64,000 nt of DNA from DATAUD01 sp036501665 (lineage in GTDB: Bacteria > Verrucomicrobiota > Verrucomicrobiia > Limisphaerales > Palsa-1400): assembly GCA_036501665.1 (NCBI GenBank), contig DASXZW010000061.1, positions 1-64,000 on the forward strand, in the 5' to 3' direction. The notes beneath the pieces are model-generated. The model saw nothing but the letters and a program-made list of their open reading frames with translations. It did no database searches and was not told the origin of the DNA. Position numbers and translations under genes: made by a program. This document shows, in pieces, positions 16,918-25,501 of this stretch. Position 1 is the first letter of the stretch. Every line of letters begins with the position of its first letter.

Positions 16918-18945
16918 ATGAAGATGACCGACGGCGAATTGCTCCGACGTTATGCCCGCCAGCGTTCCGAGACAGCGTTTGCGGAACTGGTGCGCCGGCA
17001 CATTGGCCTCGTTTACAACGCTGCGGCGCGGCAGACAAATAACGACCCTCATCTGGCCGAAGACGTTACGCAAGCCGTCTTCACCGACCTCGCGCGCAAA
17101 GCCGCAAAACTCAGCCGCCATCCCGCCCTTACCGCATGGCTGTACACAAGCGCGCGTTTTATTGCTTCCAACATGCGCCGCGCCGAACAACGCCGCGTCA
17201 CCCGCGAAAAACAGGCCCATGCCATGAACGCAATCCATCCAACGCCGGAACCGGAGCCTGATTGGGAACAAATCTGCCCGCTTCTTGATGATGCCATGCA
17301 CACCTTGAACGAGGAGGACCGCCTTGCTGTGCTGCTGCGACATTTTGAACAGCACTCCTACGCGGAAATCGGCGCGCGTTTCGGCGTTACCGAAGATTCC
17401 GCGCGGATGCGAGTCAATCGCGCCCTCGAAAAACTACATGACACCTTGACGAAGCGTGGCGTGACTTCGACGGCTGTTGCCCTGGTCGCATTGCTGGCAG
17501 AGAACGCACATTGCGCGGTGCCGACGTACCTGGCTGACAAGACAACCCGCGCGGCGATTGCGGGAACAGCGGGGGCAACGGGTCTTGGGACATTTCTTGT
17601 TACCAAAACCATGATGATAATTGTCGCCGCGGCGTTATTGCTGATGATTGAAATAGCTCATTTTACCAGTCGTCCAACCGCCAAAAATAACTTTGCATTT
17701 GATAAAAAAATAACCGCAATAGCCGCTGAAGTTCTGAATCCGGGTAAATCCGCCGTTGCCAGTCTGGCCAAGACTAAAACACGAGACGCTGTCCTCCACC
17801 TGCAAATCGTTACCGCAGACACGGGACAGCCGATCCCGGATGTTCTAATTGACTGTTTTGATTGGGCATCCGAAAACGGCGCCAGGAAATTGAGGGCGAA
17901 TCGTTTGGGAATCTGCGACGTGCATTATAGCCCGTTTACGGAGCGGTTGGAATTGATAACAGGAAAAGGGCCGTTCGCTGACGTTCGCCTGCTCTGGCAA
18001 CCGCGACTGGGCGACGTCATTCCGAGCAATTACGTTCTTCGAGTTGAACGCGCGATACCCATCAGCGGTATTGTTTTGGACCCAGACGGAGCGCCTCTTC
18101 CTGGGGCGGATGTGAAATTTATTCTTGCCGCCACCGATGATGCCGAAGCCAAATCGCCGACAAAATACGAATATTATGGAGTATCGTTCGAGGCGACTAC
18201 CGACAATGCAGGACATTGGCAAATTGATCGAATCTCGAATGAAATCATTCAATATCTGCTCGGCAAAGCATCGGACATAAATTATTTCGATGCGGATTCC
18301 GTTCTTACGGTCAGAGATCATCTGGCCGAAACGCAGCTTCGTCAGGGTAATTACGTTTTTAAATTAAAGCGAAAAGTGAAAGCCGAAGGAATCGTTGTGG
18401 ATGTTGCTGGAAATCCGATTGCGGGCGCCACCGTAACTACCGGCTATAATCATGACGTTACGCTAGGCGACGGAAAATTTTCCATTGCTGATTGTGTTCC
18501 GACGATGCAACGACTTTTTGCAAATGCGCCCGGTTTCGCCTCAGCCAGGGTTGACGTTGACCTTGGTGAGGTTACCAATTCGATTCGCTTTGTGTTAACT
18601 CCCGGGAAAGTCCTTCGCATTCGAGTTGTTGACGACAAAGGCAATCCCGTCGCAAACGCCACGATAAATTCCACCCCATTGCCTCGGGCGGTTGCGGGAC
18701 AACCGACATTCGGGCAAGAGCTTTACCCGTCCTCGAAGCAAACGGATGATGAAGGCCGAGCAAACTGGGAAAACGCGCCCGATTCCGAATTCGGATTCTT
18801 CGTCATCGCGGCGGGTTACCGACCAGCAATGGATGATGAACTCTTCCGCCCCGACGGCCAGGAGCACGTCATCACTTTGATGCCTAGAGCGCACATATCG
18901 CCTTCGTCGCCAGGTGGAAATCAGGAATTGCGGGCTAGACAGTAA
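16918..18945 (+). CDS. Membrane-tethered ECF sigma factor with carboxypeptidase-regulatory-like domains
   Basis: 675 residues. Residues 1-~185 are an ECF sigma factor: region 2 'AFAELVRRHIGLVYNAA...HLAEDVTQAVFTDLA' and region 4 'YAEIGARFGVTEDSARMRVN'. A membrane segment lies at about 225-249 ('TMMIIVAAALLLMIEIAHF'). Beyond it are ~425 extracytoplasmic residues with at least three carboxypeptidase-regulatory-like (Ig-fold) repeats: 'ISGIVLDPDGAPLPGADV', 'AEGIVVDVAGNPIAGATV' and 'RIRVVDDKGNPVANATI'. The sigma factor therefore carries its own sensor-like outside part. Signalling could involve proteolysis; the CPBP protease gene just upstream is a tempting partner, but that is inference. Confidence 0.88.
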   Translation: MKMTDGELLRRYARQRSETAFAELVRRHIGLVYNAAARQTNNDPHLAEDVTQAVFTDLARKAAKLSRHPALTAWLYTSARFIASNMRRAEQRRVTREKQAHAMNAIHPTPEPEPDWEQICPLLDDAMHTLNEEDRLAVLLRHFEQHSYAEIGARFGVTEDSARMRVNRALEKLHDTLTKRGVTSTAVALVALLAENAHCAVPTYLADKTTRAAIAGTAGATGLGTFLVTKTMMIIVAAALLLMIEIAHFTSRPTAKNNFAFDKKITAIAAEVLNPGKSAVASLAKTKTRDAVLHLQIVTADTGQPIPDVLIDCFDWASENGARKLRANRLGICDVHYSPFTERLELITGKGPFADVRLLWQPRLGDVIPSNYVLRVERAIPISGIVLDPDGAPLPGADVKFILAATDDAEAKSPTKYEYYGVSFEATTDNAGHWQIDRISNEIIQYLLGKASDINYFDADSVLTVRDHLAETQLRQGNYVFKLKRKVKAEGIVVDVAGNPIAGATVTTGYNHDVTLGDGKFSIADCVPTMQRLFANAPGFASARVDVDLGEVTNSIRFVLTPGKVLRIRVVDDKGNPVANATINSTPLPRAVAGQPTFGQELYPSSKQTDDEGRANWENAPDSEFGFFVIAAGYRPAMDDELFRPDGQEHVITLMPRAHISPSSPGGNQELRARQ

Positions 18946-18972
18946 TGCGTCCTCCGTTAAATTCCCTGTCCG

Positions 18973-19890
18973 ATGGCCGCACCGACCACCTCAACCCAGG
19001 CGCCGTTGTCCAAAGGCGCTGTTTTCCTGCGCCGATTGTTCAGCTTTGTCGTGCTATGGACTGTTGTCATAGCCGGGCTTTTCTCCGGGCACAAACTGCT
19101 TTCTGACACGGTGTTCCTCTTGATCATCGCATTTCTGGCTGTCACAGGATTACTGGAATTTTATGGGATGGCGCAAAAGCTCGGTTACGCCTGTTTTCCA
19201 AAATTCGGGGTGTTCGGTTGCCTTTTAATGGTCATCGCCACATTTGTTTATATTTCCGGCGATTTTGGCAAAGCGGCGTCGCCCTCGCGGATGAACGATT
19301 TTGAAACGAGCCTGGTGATTATCTTTGTCCTCGGCCTCTGCATCCGCCAATTCGTTTCGCGCGAAAACAAAAGCGGGATCGTCGCCATCTCCATCACGTT
19401 GTTTGGGCTTCTTTACGTTCCGTGGCTCTTGAATTTCATCCAGAAAATCAATTTCTTCGGCCAGCAAGGAGTTCAGGGCGAGTGGTACGTTCTTTATTTT
19501 GTGCTTGTCACGAAACTCAGCGATTGCGGCGCGTACGCCGTCGGCTCGCTCATCGGCAAACATAAAATGATCCCGCGCATCAGTCCTGGCAAAACGTGGG
19601 AAGGCTTTGGCGGGGCAATTGTCGTCTCCACCGCGGCGAGCGTGATCTTCGCCAAAGCCGCGGGAAGCCACCTCACAGGAATGACGCTGCCGCATTCGAT
19701 CATTCTCGGAATCATCCTCAGCACCGCCGCAGTCATCGGCGATTTGATCGAATCATTGTTCAAGCGCGAGGCAGGTTTGAAGGACTCCGGCCATTTGTTC
19801 CCCGGCATCGGCGGAATCCTCGATCTTCTTGACAGCCTTCTTTTCAACGCGCCGCTGATGTATTTGTATCTGCGCCACATTTTGACATGA
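18973..19890 (+). CDS. cdsA: Phosphatidate cytidylyltransferase
   Basis: 305 residues, seven or eight membrane helices. Makes CDP-diacylglycerol from CTP and phosphatidic acid in the inner membrane, the entry to phosphatidylserine, -glycerol and cardiolipin. The signature is present: 'KLSDCGAYAVGSLIGKHKM', 'ISPGKTWEGFGG' and the C-terminal 'KREAGLKDSGHLFPGIGGIL' with 'DLLDSLLF'. The start ATG is 27 bp after the sigma-factor stop. It overlaps the cstA-like gene by 4 bp (ATGA), so the two are translationally coupled. Confidence 0.93.
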   Translation: MAAPTTSTQAPLSKGAVFLRRLFSFVVLWTVVIAGLFSGHKLLSDTVFLLIIAFLAVTGLLEFYGMAQKLGYACFPKFGVFGCLLMVIATFVYISGDFGKAASPSRMNDFETSLVIIFVLGLCIRQFVSRENKSGIVAISITLFGLLYVPWLLNFIQKINFFGQQGVQGEWYVLYFVLVTKLSDCGAYAVGSLIGKHKMIPRISPGKTWEGFGGAIVVSTAASVIFAKAAGSHLTGMTLPHSIILGIILSTAAVIGDLIESLFKREAGLKDSGHLFPGIGGILDLLDSLLFNAPLMYLYLRHILT

Positions 19891-22094
19891 GCGCTTCCGC
19901 TAAAAGAATCGGAGCGCATCTGTTTTGGGCTTTGGTCGCGGTGGCGGGCGCGTGGGCTTATCTCACGATGGCCTTGCGGCGCGATCAACCAATCAATTCC
20001 GCCTGCATTCTCGCCGCCGCGCTTTGCACTTACGCGATTGGTTTTCGGTTTTACTCGAAGTGGATCGCGGCGCGCGTGTTGATGCTCGACGACCGCCGCG
20101 CGACTCCCTGCGAAGTCCATGACGACGGTCGCGATTTTGTCAAAACTAATAAATGGATTGTCTTTGGCCATCATTTTGCGGCGATCTCCGGCCCTGGCCC
20201 GCTGGTGGGGCCTGTGCTTGCAGCGCAATTCGGTTATCTGCCCGGCGCGCTCTGGATTCTGATCGGCGTGGTCCTTGGTGGCGCGGTTCAGGACTTCGTG
20301 ATTTTGTTTTGCTCCGTGCGGCGGGATGGCGGGTCGCTCGGCAAAATGGTGAAGGACGAACTCGGTTCCGCGGCGGGTTTCATCGCGCTCCTCGCGATAC
20401 TTTTTATCCTGGTCGTTTTGCTGGCGGTGCTCGCGCTGGTTGTCGTCAACGCGTTGGCGGAAAGTTCCTGGGGCATCTTTACGGTTGGCGCGACAATTCC
20501 CATCGCGCTTTTCATGGGCGGTTATTTGCGAAGCTGGCGGCCTGGTAAAGTGCTCGAAGCCTCCGTCATCGGAATCATTTTGCTGCTGCTGGCAGTTTGG
20601 GGCGGACAACAAATCTATCGTCACGCCGATCTTGCCGCGCACTTCACTTTCAATAGCGAACCGCTCGCGTGGACAATCATCGTCTATGGCTTTGCCGCGA
20701 GCGTCCTCCCAATCTGGCTTCTTCTCGCGCCGCGCGACTACCTGAGCACATTCATGAAACTGGGCGTCATCGTGATGCTCGCTTTGGGAATTTTCCTGGT
20801 GCTCCCAACGATTCAAATGCCCGCGCTGACTCCATTCGGCGCGACTGGAAATGGTCCTGTTTTCGCCGGAAAGCTGTTTCCGTTTTGCTTCATCACAATC
20901 GCCTGCGGCGCGGTTTCCGGGTTTCATTCGTTGATCGCCAGCGGAACGACGCCGAAAATTCTCAGTCGCGAGAGCGGGGCGCGTTCGGTCGGTTATGGTG
21001 CGATGTGCCTGGAATCGCTCGTGGCCATCATGGCGTTGATCGCCGCCTGCACGCTTGATCCCGGGGTCTATTTCAGCGTCAATATGAAAGGCGACCACGC
21101 CCAAACCGCTGCCGCCGTCACTGCCCTGCACTACCCCGTCACCGTCGAACAAATGGACAAGATCGCGGCCTCAATCGGCGAAAAGACGTTGTTCGGTCGC
21201 GTCGGTGGGGCTCCGACTCTGGCAGTTGGGATGGCAAAGGTTTTCTCCAACGTCTTTAACGGCGCAGGAATGGACCTTTGGTATCACTTTGCGATCATGT
21301 TCGAGGCGTTGTTCATATTGACAACCCTCGACGCCGGGACGCGCGTGGGACGGTATTTGTTGCAGGACTTGTTGGGGCACGCTTGGAAGCCGCTCGGCCA
21401 AACGTCCAGGACAAGCTCCACATGGCTGGCGAGTCTGCTCGTAGTCGGCGCATGGGGATGGTTCCTGATTCAAGGGGTTCGCGATCCACTTGGCGGAATC
21501 AATTCTCTCTGGCCGCTTTTCGGCATCGCCAACCAGCTTCTGGCAGCCATCGCGCTTTGTCTTGCGACGACGGTGATTCTTAAAATGCAATTGCGAAATA
21601 ACGGACGGCCAATTTATGCCTTGGTCACGTTGGTTCCGCTTTTGTGGCTGCTGATCGTCACCAGCACGGCAAGCGTCGAGAAGATTTTTCATCCCAATCC
21701 GAAAATTGGTTTTCTTGCGGCGGCTAAAACGTTTATCAGCAATCCGGCTCTCCGCTTCAATGCGCTGTTGGACGCTGGCGTCACGGCGCTGTTGCTGGCG
21801 ATGATTCTTGCCATCGCAATGCTCAGCTTTCGCGAATGGCTCCTTTTGCTGGCGCGACGAAAACTGGCCAGCCTCAGCGAGACGGAACCGATGTGGCTTC
21901 CGGATTATGCAGTCGCGGAAGCTGGCCCGCGCGGGTCGTTGAGCCTGCTCGTTCTCGGTTTGGTGCTCGTTAAGGAATTGTCCGGCGAAAACGCCATCCA
22001 GCGAACGCGCGAATCCCAACCGCAAATCGCCGCAGATCGCGCGTATTTGCAAGTTGCGGAAAAGCGTTTCGACGGGATAAACCGGTGCTGTTGA
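19887..22094 (+). CDS. cstA: Carbon starvation protein A family transporter
   Basis: 735 residues with about 16-18 membrane segments. The CstA family imports peptides or pyruvate under carbon limitation. Family landmarks: 'GHHFAAISGPGPLVGPVLAA', 'GALWILIGVVLGGAVQDFV', 'SGFHSLIASGTTPKIL', 'ESLVAIMALIAACTLDPGVY', 'TTLDAGTRVGRYLLQDLLG' and 'LWPLFGIANQLLAAIAL'. The soluble C-terminus (after 'MLSFREWLLLLARR') is short and unlike E. coli CstA. It is coupled to cdsA by a 4-bp overlap and ends one base before nadD, so all are likely transcribed together. Confidence 0.9.
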   Translation: MSASAKRIGAHLFWALVAVAGAWAYLTMALRRDQPINSACILAAALCTYAIGFRFYSKWIAARVLMLDDRRATPCEVHDDGRDFVKTNKWIVFGHHFAAISGPGPLVGPVLAAQFGYLPGALWILIGVVLGGAVQDFVILFCSVRRDGGSLGKMVKDELGSAAGFIALLAILFILVVLLAVLALVVVNALAESSWGIFTVGATIPIALFMGGYLRSWRPGKVLEASVIGIILLLLAVWGGQQIYRHADLAAHFTFNSEPLAWTIIVYGFAASVLPIWLLLAPRDYLSTFMKLGVIVMLALGIFLVLPTIQMPALTPFGATGNGPVFAGKLFPFCFITIACGAVSGFHSLIASGTTPKILSRESGARSVGYGAMCLESLVAIMALIAACTLDPGVYFSVNMKGDHAQTAAAVTALHYPVTVEQMDKIAASIGEKTLFGRVGGAPTLAVGMAKVFSNVFNGAGMDLWYHFAIMFEALFILTTLDAGTRVGRYLLQDLLGHAWKPLGQTSRTSSTWLASLLVVGAWGWFLIQGVRDPLGGINSLWPLFGIANQLLAAIALCLATTVILKMQLRNNGRPIYALVTLVPLLWLLIVTSTASVEKIFHPNPKIGFLAAAKTFISNPALRFNALLDAGVTALLLAMILAIAMLSFREWLLLLARRKLASLSETEPMWLPDYAVAEAGPRGSLSLLVLGLVLVKELSGENAIQRTRESQPQIAADRAYLQVAEKRFDGINRCC

Positions 22095-22095
22095 A

Positions 22096-22668
22096 ATGAA
22101 ACTAGGACTTTTTGGCGGATCGTTCGATCCCATACATTTGGGACACCTCCTGGTGGCCTGCGCCGCGCGAGAAGAGGCGGCGCTGGATCGAATTTTTTTC
22201 ATTCCAGCCGCGCAATCACCATTCAAAGCGTCCGCCACATCAGCCTCAGCGGAGGAACGACTTCGATTGGTGCGCCTCGCGCTGGCTGGGGACGCATCAG
22301 CGGAAGTTGATGACAGCGAAGTGCGCCGCGGCGGAATATCCTTCAGCATCGACACGGTGCGCGATTATCAAAAAAGATTTCCCGGCGCGGAATTGTTTTA
22401 TCTCATCGGCGCGGATCAGACGGCGCAATTGCATCTCTGGCGCGAAGCCAATGAATTGGCGCGACTTGCACAATTTCTCGTTATTCCAAGGCCAGGAGAA
22501 GCGACCGCCGAACTGGCTCCTCCATTTTGTGGCAAAGCCCTGGTTGGTTTTCCATTCGGCGTATCCTCAACGGAAATCCGACGTCGCATAAAAGCCAGGC
22601 TTCCTGTTGAGCATTTGGTGCCAGCAACAGTCGCGGAGGCGATCAAGAACAATGGCCTTTATCTTTGA
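22096..22668 (+). CDS. nadD: Nicotinate-nucleotide adenylyltransferase
   Basis: 190 residues. Adenylates nicotinate mononucleotide in NAD synthesis; cytoplasmic. The nucleotidyltransferase motif is 'LGLFGGSFDPIHLGHLLVA' with the (H/T)xGH histidines. 'FYLIGADQTAQLHLWREANE' and the C-terminal 'GVSSTEIRRRIKA' (ISSTxIR motif) identify NadD rather than CoaD. It starts one base after the cstA stop and rsfS follows after 29 bp; nadD-rsfS adjacency is common across bacteria. Confidence 0.94.
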   Translation: MKLGLFGGSFDPIHLGHLLVACAAREEAALDRIFFIPAAQSPFKASATSASAEERLRLVRLALAGDASAEVDDSEVRRGGISFSIDTVRDYQKRFPGAELFYLIGADQTAQLHLWREANELARLAQFLVIPRPGEATAELAPPFCGKALVGFPFGVSSTEIRRRIKARLPVEHLVPATVAEAIKNNGLYL

Positions 22669-22697
22669 GGCGATCTCGCTTACACTAGCGCAAATAG

Positions 22698-23096
22698 ATG
22701 GATTCCAAAAAATTGGCCCTTCTCTGCCGCAAGCTAGCCGAAAATAAAAAGGCCGAAAACGCGGTTATACTTGACGTTCGCAAAGTTTCCTCGGTGACGG
22801 ATTACTTCGTCATCCTTTCAGGAACCAGCGAACCGCACGTCCGCGCCATCGTCAATGAAATCACTGACAAACTGCGCGGCGAACACAATTTGCGGCCACG
22901 CGCCGTTGACGGTGACGTTCGCGCGGCCTGGCAGGTCCTCGATTATTTTGACGTAATTGTGCACGTCATGCGCGCGGACGTCCGGGAGAAGTATGACCTT
23001 GAACGGCTGTGGGGAGACGCCCCAGGCGTCGGTACCAAAAAGAAAACGCGAAAACCGCGCGCCAAAGCGGAAGCGCCGCCGCCTCCACAATCCTAG
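22698..23096 (+). CDS. rsfS: Ribosomal silencing factor RsfS
   Basis: 132 residues. RsfS (Iojap/DUF143) binds ribosomal protein uL14 and blocks subunit joining under starvation. The family core is clear: 'AVILDVRKVSSVTDYFVILSG', 'SEPHVRAIVNEITDKL' and 'WQVLDYFDVIVHVMRADVRE', then 'YDLERLWGDAP'. A basic, proline-rich tail (KKKTRKPRAKAEAPPPPQS) extends the C-terminus. It is last of the probable cdsA-cstA-nadD-rsfS unit and convergent with the aspartic protease pseudogene. Confidence 0.94.
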   Translation: MDSKKLALLCRKLAENKKAENAVILDVRKVSSVTDYFVILSGTSEPHVRAIVNEITDKLRGEHNLRPRAVDGDVRAAWQVLDYFDVIVHVMRADVREKYDLERLWGDAPGVGTKKKTRKPRAKAEAPPPPQS

Positions 23097-23140
23097 CTCC
23101 TGATGGATTAGTGATCCCGATTATTGGCAACTCCCGCATA

Positions 23141-24410
23141 TCATTGTATTGCCCCGGAAACCGGCAGTTCCTTGATGAGATTACCTGACTGATCGGAGCG
23201 CCATGCCCGCTGAAGCTTCCACGGACCTTCCCTGGAAGCGCGATGGACGGTGTAATGATACATTTCCGGGTCATCGTTCTTTTGCATCTGGATCGTTTCC
23301 GTAAGCCAGTGACCGAACGCCTTGCTTTGCTCGGCCATATCAAAAAGGTCATAGTACGGACTGACATCATCATCTTTGGCCAAACCTGGCAAAAGACCCT
23401 CCTTACTCAATTGGTGGAGAAAGTCCAAACCCTCAATCCAGACACTGCCGCCGGGTTGCGCGCTGATGTAAGTCCTCAACCGCAGGCGAAGGTTCTTGGG
23501 AGGAATGCCGTTTGTGTAACCCAACACCCGCATTTCCTCGAACGTGTCGTTTGCCAGCGGACCGGCCGAGCGGTACTGGAGGTACATTGTGTCTTTCGGG
23601 AAATTAAACGTGACAAGGTGCCTCGCCAAAAATCGGAGGCCGACCCGAAAATCGGAGGCCTACGAAATCCGACCGAGTATTCTGACCCGCAATTAAATTG
23701 GTGTAAGTTTGGTTTTCAAGGACCACACACGGCACAAGAACCGCATTTGATAAGACCGAAACCTGCGCGCCGAAGGTTTCCGGAAGTTGCTTCCCAAACA
23801 GGGAAAAATCATCCCATTCGGCGGTGTCGATTGCCACACTTGCGCTTGGGAGACCAAAAAAATCGTGCAGCATGAACTTCAATGGAGGGCCGCCTTCGAG
23901 GTGAAATGCTTTGCCGAGATTTTCGGTTTGAAGATGTCTGGGATCAAGGAACCGGATTTTGTCACTGTCAAAATCCAATTGTACACAATAGTTCTTAAGA
24001 CAGTCCGTCCCGAGAATTCCATCGACGCCGAAAACTCTTCGCAAATCATCTGTCGCAATGAGCTTGCCTGTGTGAAGACGGAAGCCACCGAGGTAAAGAG
24101 GCGGTTCCCGGTAAAGCCAGGCCTGTTTGTCACCCAAATAGCCGTAGTGCAGGACACTCTGCCCCAGGCGCTTGCCGAGCTTTGGTTCGAAGGCGTTGTC
24201 AATAATACTAAAGTAGCAGCCTGTATCCACGAGGAACCGAAGCTCCTGGTTGTCTGCAAAACGAATGGGCAGGAACAGTTGTTTGCCGCGCCCGGCGTAC
24301 TTGTCAAATGAAGTCTCCGGAGGCAAAGCCGGAGCCGCTTGTGAAAGTGCGCCGCAGAAATATAGGAAAAGCGACAGGCTTAATGCTCTGAACCCGTGCA
24401 AAAAACGCAT
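23141..24410 (-). pseudogene. Retropepsin-like aspartic protease gene, frameshifted
   Basis: The first open part (24410-23604) has a signal peptide (ALSLSLFLYFCGALSQA) and a retropepsin-type active site 'ELRFLVDTGCYFSIIDNAF' (Asp-Thr-Gly), plus 'DGILGTDCLKNYCVQLDFD'. It runs into 'GLRFSGRPPIFGEAPCHV' and stops. The second part (23629-23141) begins 'ARHLVTFNFPKDTMYLQY', the normal family continuation, and goes on for ~155 residues with 'GGSVWIEGL...' . Removing one copy of a 19-bp near-tandem duplication at 23629-23660 restores one frame reading 'GLRFLARHLVTFNFPKDTMY'. The intact protein would be ~415 residues. The gene is therefore probably inactive or truncated in this strain, unless the duplication is an assembly or cloning error. 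Confidence 0.82.
23629..23660 (-). repeat. 19-bp tandem duplication causing the protease frameshift
   Basis: The 13-mer AAAATCGGAGGCC occurs at 23629-23641 and again at 23648-23660, exactly 19 bp apart. A 19-bp insertion shifts the frame by one and produces the premature stop at 23604. Confidence 0.85.
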
Positions 24411-24567
24411 TTCGGATTCTATCGAGCTGGAAACGGCACAAACAAGGGCATTTCCCCCGCGTTGAGACTTTCACAATGAAGAACCCTCCTCCGCCCTTTT
24501 ACCCTTTTGACTTATTGCCCGGTGGGGTGCTCGCTTCGGAGCGCAACCCTAAATCCTGGCTTTCAGA

Positions 24568-24858
24568 TCACTCGTGCTTTGCCGGCATATCAGTCGCTGC
24601 TTTGACCATGTCTTCCAAGACTTTGCGAAATTCCTCCAGCCCGGTGCTCGGAATGATCACGTTGTCGCGGCGTCCATTGACATCTTCAGTAATGCGGAGA
24701 AAGCGACCGCGAGGATTTTCCTTTAGCGTAAAGATGAAAGTCTTGCGCTCGATTTGAATTTTTTCCGTTTTTAAGGTGTCCTCGTTAACCGGCGGCTTCG
24801 GCGGCCCGGCGCTGTAAGACCTGTACCCATGAGGCGATGGCCGTTCATTTGAAATCAT
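24568..24858 (-). CDS. PUR-alpha-like DNA/RNA-binding protein (DUF3276)
   Basis: 96 residues from ATG 24858. The PUR repeat is visible from residue ~32: 'IQIERKTFIFTLKENPRGRF', then 'LRITEDVNGRRDNVIIPSTG' and 'LEEFRKVLEDMVKA'. PUR domains bind single-stranded nucleic acid. The single-repeat bacterial form is known from Borrelia and Bacteroidetes, where it acts in gene regulation and dimerises. The N-terminal ~30 residues are Pro/Ser-rich and probably disordered. It stands alone between the protease pseudogene and the DUF4149 gene. Confidence 0.9.
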   Translation of the reverse strand: MISNERPSPHGYRSYSAGPPKPPVNEDTLKTEKIQIERKTFIFTLKENPRGRFLRITEDVNGRRDNVIIPSTGLEEFRKVLEDMVKAATDMPAKHE

Positions 24859-24943
24859 AAATAATCCGTTTCTTGGATCCCTTCCAATTGACCCTGCTAG
24901 TTTCCACTTCTACCAATACAGTTCGACCAAAAAACGAGTTTTG

Positions 24944-25462
24944 TCAACTTCGGATTTTTGAGAACTCACCCCATCCCGAGTGTTCTGCGTCGCTGCTGAC
25001 ACTCCACAAATAAACAATCAATCCGGCGATCACCAACAGGTTCACGCTCTCGGAAATACCGTGCCAAAGTGCGAATGTTTCGCCCGCTTGAGCGCGTTCT
25101 TCAACGGTCTTGCCGAAGTAATGGATTTTGTGGAGCTGTTGCATTTTTGGTTGGACCCAAATCCCTCCGATCAACGCTACCGTAAGCATTCCGATGAGAA
25201 GGCTGAGATTTAAGACCCGAACCGGACGGCCCGCGTAAAGCCATTCAGCCCATAAGTGCGCCAAGCCGATTGCCCCGCAGCAGTATTGGACTTTGAAGAA
25301 TCGTCCCACAATCGTCTCCGCCGCAAAACCGACACCGGGGTCAGTGAGCAGTTTTTTTAAATCGGGGGAAAAGATCGCGGGCAAGCCGACGACAAGAAAA
25401 ATTGCCGACCCGCACCACACCGCCGCATTGAGGATTCCCAGGAATCTCAGAAAGCCGATCAC
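24944..25462 (-). CDS. DUF4149-type membrane protein
   Basis: 172 residues from GTG 25462. Four membrane helices are visible: 'FLRFLGILNAAVWCGSAIFL', a second near 'YCCGAIGLAHLWAEWLYA', a third 'LNLSLLIGMLTVALIGGIWV' and a fourth 'SVNLLVIAGLIVYLWSV'. 'QPKMQQLHK' after helix 3 and 'FALWHGISESVNLL' fit the DUF4149/TMEM205-like family, whose function is not known. The GTG lies within 'GGCGAGGTGATC', so the true start is somewhat uncertain. The DUF3106 gene ends 39 bp upstream. Confidence 0.75.
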   Translation of the reverse strand: MIGFLRFLGILNAAVWCGSAIFLVVGLPAIFSPDLKKLLTDPGVGFAAETIVGRFFKVQYCCGAIGLAHLWAEWLYAGRPVRVLNLSLLIGMLTVALIGGIWVQPKMQQLHKIHYFGKTVEERAQAGETFALWHGISESVNLLVIAGLIVYLWSVSSDAEHSGWGEFSKIRS

Positions 25463-25501
25463 CTCGCCACGTTACGGCAATCCTCCCGCTGCTGCCAAGC
25501 C

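Noticed and set aside
19494..21152. Minus-strand frame of 552 codons
   Set aside because: Antisense to cdsA and cstA, with a product rich in Arg/Gln/His and no family features.
21171..22355. Minus-strand frame of 394 codons
   Set aside because: Shadow of cstA and nadD.
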